A stretch of 64,000 nt of DNA, taken from positions 372,001 to 436,000 of the forward strand of contig NZ_PVUE01000002.1 of assembly GCF_003003235.1 (NCBI RefSeq). The letters run 5' to 3'. Position numbers and translations under genes: made by a program. Each line of letters starts with the position of its first letter. The stretch's first letter is position 1. The notes below the pieces were generated by a model. The model was not told the DNA's origin and did not search any database. It saw nothing but the letters and a program-made list of their open reading frames with translations. Positions 62,226 through 64,000 of the stretch are shown here, piece after piece. The stretch is from Antricoccus suffuscus (GTDB lineage Bacteria; Actinomycetota; Actinomycetes; Mycobacteriales; Antricoccaceae).

Positions 62226-64000
62226 ATGGCCGCCCCATCCACCTACCGCCCAGCACCGGGGACAATCCCGGACGAGCCGGGCGTCTATCGCTTCTACGAC
62301 CAGCATGGGCGGGTCATCTACGTCGGTAAGGCCATAAGCCTGCGCTCGCGGCTCTCGTCGTACTTCCAGGACATCACCGCGCTGCACGTTCGCACGCAGC
62401 AAATGGTGCAGGCCGGTGCCCGCGTCGACTGGACCGTGGTCAACACAGAGGTCGAGGCGCTGCAGCTTGAATACTCCTGGATCAAAGAGTTCGACCCGCG
62501 GTTCAACGTCCGTTACCGCGACGATAAGAGTTATCCAAGCCTCGCCGTCACCCTCAACGAGGAATATCCGAGGCTCCAGGTCATGCGTGGGCCCAAACGC
62601 AAAGGTGTGCGCTACTTCGGGCCGTACGCCCATGCCTGGGCGATCCGCGAGACGTTGGACCTGCTGACCAGAGTGTTCCCGGCACGCACCTGTTCGAAGG
62701 GCGTGTTCAAACGCCACGGCCAGATGGGACGACCGTGCCTGCTGGGCTATATCGACAAATGCTCGGCGCCGTGCATTGGGCGAGTGAGCGCGGAGGAACA
62801 CCGCGCGATCGTCGACGACTTCTGTGACTTCATGGCCGGTAAGACCGATCGTTTCATCAAACGTCTCGAACGCAGGATGGCCGATGCATCGGACAGCCTG
62901 GAGTTCGAGAAGGCGGCACGGCTTCGCGACGACTTGGCCGCGATGAACCGGGCTATGGAGAAAAACGCGATCGTCCTGCCGGACGGCACAGACTGCGACA
63001 TACTCGCCTTTACGCAGGATGAGCTGGAGGCATCGGTGCAGGTGTTCCACGTACGCGGCGGGCGGGTCCGCGGACGGCGCGGCTGGATCGTCGACAAGGT
63101 CGAGGACGTCACTACCGCAGACCTAGTCGACCGCTACCTCGTGCAGATTTACGATCCCGAGGCGGAGGACAAGACTCCGTTGATGTCCTTAGTACCTAGG
63201 GAGATATTGGTACCCGAGCTGCCAGTCGACGTCGCCGCGCACGAAACACGACTGACTGAGCTCCGCGGGTCCAACGTATCGATCAGGGTCCCGCAGCGTG
63301 GCGACAAGCGGACGCTCATGCAGACCGTCGAACGAAACGCCGCGGAGGCATTCACCCAGCATCGGCTCCGTCGGGCGAGCGATCTGACCGCGCGCTCGGC
63401 GGCGCTAGCTCAGCTGCAGGAATCCCTGGGCCTCGACGAGGCGCCGCTGCGGATCGAATGCATTGACGTGTCGCACGTGCAAGGCACCAACGTAGTCGCC
63501 AGCATGGTCGTCTTCGAGGACGGGTTGGCCCGCAAGAGTGAATACCGGCGGTTCGCGATCAAGGGCGCGCAACGCGACGGAGAGTCCCTTCGCGTCGACG
63601 AGGTTCGGCGCGGCGAGGGCGTGGACGACACCGCCTCCGTGCACGAAGTGGTGAGCCGGCGGTTCGCTCGATACCTCGAAGCCAAGGAGCACGGCACGCA
63701 CGACGAAGACGGCAAGCCGCGCAGGTTTGCCTATCCGCCAAACCTCTTTGTGGTAGATGGCGGCGCCCCGCAAGTGGGTGCGGCCAGCGATGCACTCAAT
63801 GAGCTCGGCATTACCGATATCGCCGTGATCGGACTCGCCAAGCGTCTCGAAGAAGTCTGGGTGCCGGACGAGGAAGACCCGATAATCCTGCCGCGCAACA
63901 GCGAGGCACTTTATCTGCTTCAGCGTGTCCGCGACGAGGCGCATCGCTTCGCAATCACATTCCACCGTCAAAAACGCGGCAAGGCGATGGTCGCGAGTCT
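62226..64000 (+). CDS. uvrC: UvrABC system protein C, 5' part
   Basis: The gene runs off the window end; 591 of about 650 codons are visible. Endonuclease that cuts both sides of a lesion with UvrA and UvrB. GIY-YIG domain at residues about 16-95 ([20 protein letters not shown]), cysteines [11 protein letters not shown] and CSAPCIGRV, a UVR motif near 220 ([20 protein letters not shown]), and the RNase H-like 5' nuclease ([20 protein letters not shown] and VVDGGAPQV). The (HhH)2 tail is missing beyond the edge. Starts at ATG 62226, directly after a leader ORF. Confidence 0.96.
   Translation, partial: MAAPSTYRPAPGTIPDEPGVYRFYDQHGRVIYVGKAISLRSRLSSYFQDITALHVRTQQMVQAGARVDWTVVNTEVEALQLEYSWIKEFDPRFNVRYRDDKSYPSLAVTLNEEYPRLQVMRGPKRKGVRYFGPYAHAWAIRETLDLLTRVFPARTCSKGVFKRHGQMGRPCLLGYIDKCSAPCIGRVSAEEHRAIVDDFCDFMAGKTDRFIKRLERRMADASDSLEFEKAARLRDDLAAMNRAMEKNAIVLPDGTDCDILAFTQDELEASVQVFHVRGGRVRGRRGWIVDKVEDVTTADLVDRYLVQIYDPEAEDKTPLMSLVPREILVPELPVDVAAHETRLTELRGSNVSIRVPQRGDKRTLMQTVERNAAEAFTQHRLRRASDLTARSAALAQLQESLGLDEAPLRIECIDVSHVQGTNVVASMVVFEDGLARKSEYRRFAIKGAQRDGESLRVDEVRRGEGVDDTASVHEVVSRRFARYLEAKEHGTHDEDGKPRRFAYPPNLFVVDGGAPQVGAASDALNELGITDIAVIGLAKRLEEVWVPDEEDPIILPRNSEALYLLQRVRDEAHRFAITFHRQKRGKAMVAS

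Noticed and set aside
1-64000. tRNA, rRNA, CRISPR arrays, insertion sequences or prophage
   Set aside because: No T-loop GGTTCGAATCC-type sequence with matching stems, no regular short direct repeats with spacers, and no transposase or integrase gene were seen by eye.

Overview
The window is chromosomal DNA of a high-GC actinobacterium (Actinomycetota). GTG and TTG starts are common and neighbouring genes often overlap by 4 bp. The first 18.4 kb follows the order known from Mycobacterium tuberculosis Rv2694c to Rv2676c (OB-fold protein, DUF3159, ceoC/ceoB, APC permease, TRAM methyltransferase, dxs, RNase D, DUF3000, hemE, hemY, hemQ). The exact genus cannot be read from the sequence; a non-mycobacterial lineage is likely. 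I found no tRNA, rRNA, CRISPR array, prophage or insertion sequence.

Layout. 1-8.4 kb: potassium genes (two TrkA/Ceo RCK proteins diverging from a KimA-like symporter), an RNA methyltransferase and dxs. 7.8-13 kb: a two-component system and fadA-fadB, which sit inside the otherwise conserved block. 13-18.3 kb: RNase D, DUF3000 and the coproporphyrin-dependent haem genes hemE-hemY-hemQ. 18.4-30.3 kb: mixed genes, including a DUF222/HNH nuclease, a GlxA regulator with a DJ-1 protein, a thiolase, msrB, a LigD-type primase-polymerase, a TMEM175-like channel, a RecQ helicase with an unusual C-terminus, an MscS-like membrane protein, sufE and sseA. 30.5-38 kb: an MFS pump, then the biotin locus bioY-ligase-thiolase-bioM-bioN, diverging from a TetR regulator I identify as BioQ, then a quinone oxidoreductase. 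38-45.6 kb: a secreted peptidase, LigC, a rhodanese, a six-gene Asp23 envelope module, an SDR and PPK2. 45.6-64 kb: glgX, uvrB, a flavodoxin-like protein, terC behind a probable manganese riboswitch, the trehalose genes otsA and otsB-GH15, a second MFS pump, an MBL hydrolase, uvrA and the start of uvrC.

How the genes work together. All three uvr genes, recQ, msrB and several others have a TANNNT hexamer 6-7 nt before the start codon and no usable Shine-Dalgarno sequence, which suggests leaderless transcripts. In the biotin locus a ligase and a thiolase are translationally coupled between the S component (bioY) and the A and T components, under a tandem BioQ operator. This is the best candidate for an undescribed system: a biotin or pimelate processing route tied to biotin uptake. 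Other distinctive points are a nine-codon leader ORF directly abutting uvrC, a histone H1-like tail on UvrA, and one polypeptide carrying both trehalose-phosphatase and GH15 trehalase-type domains.
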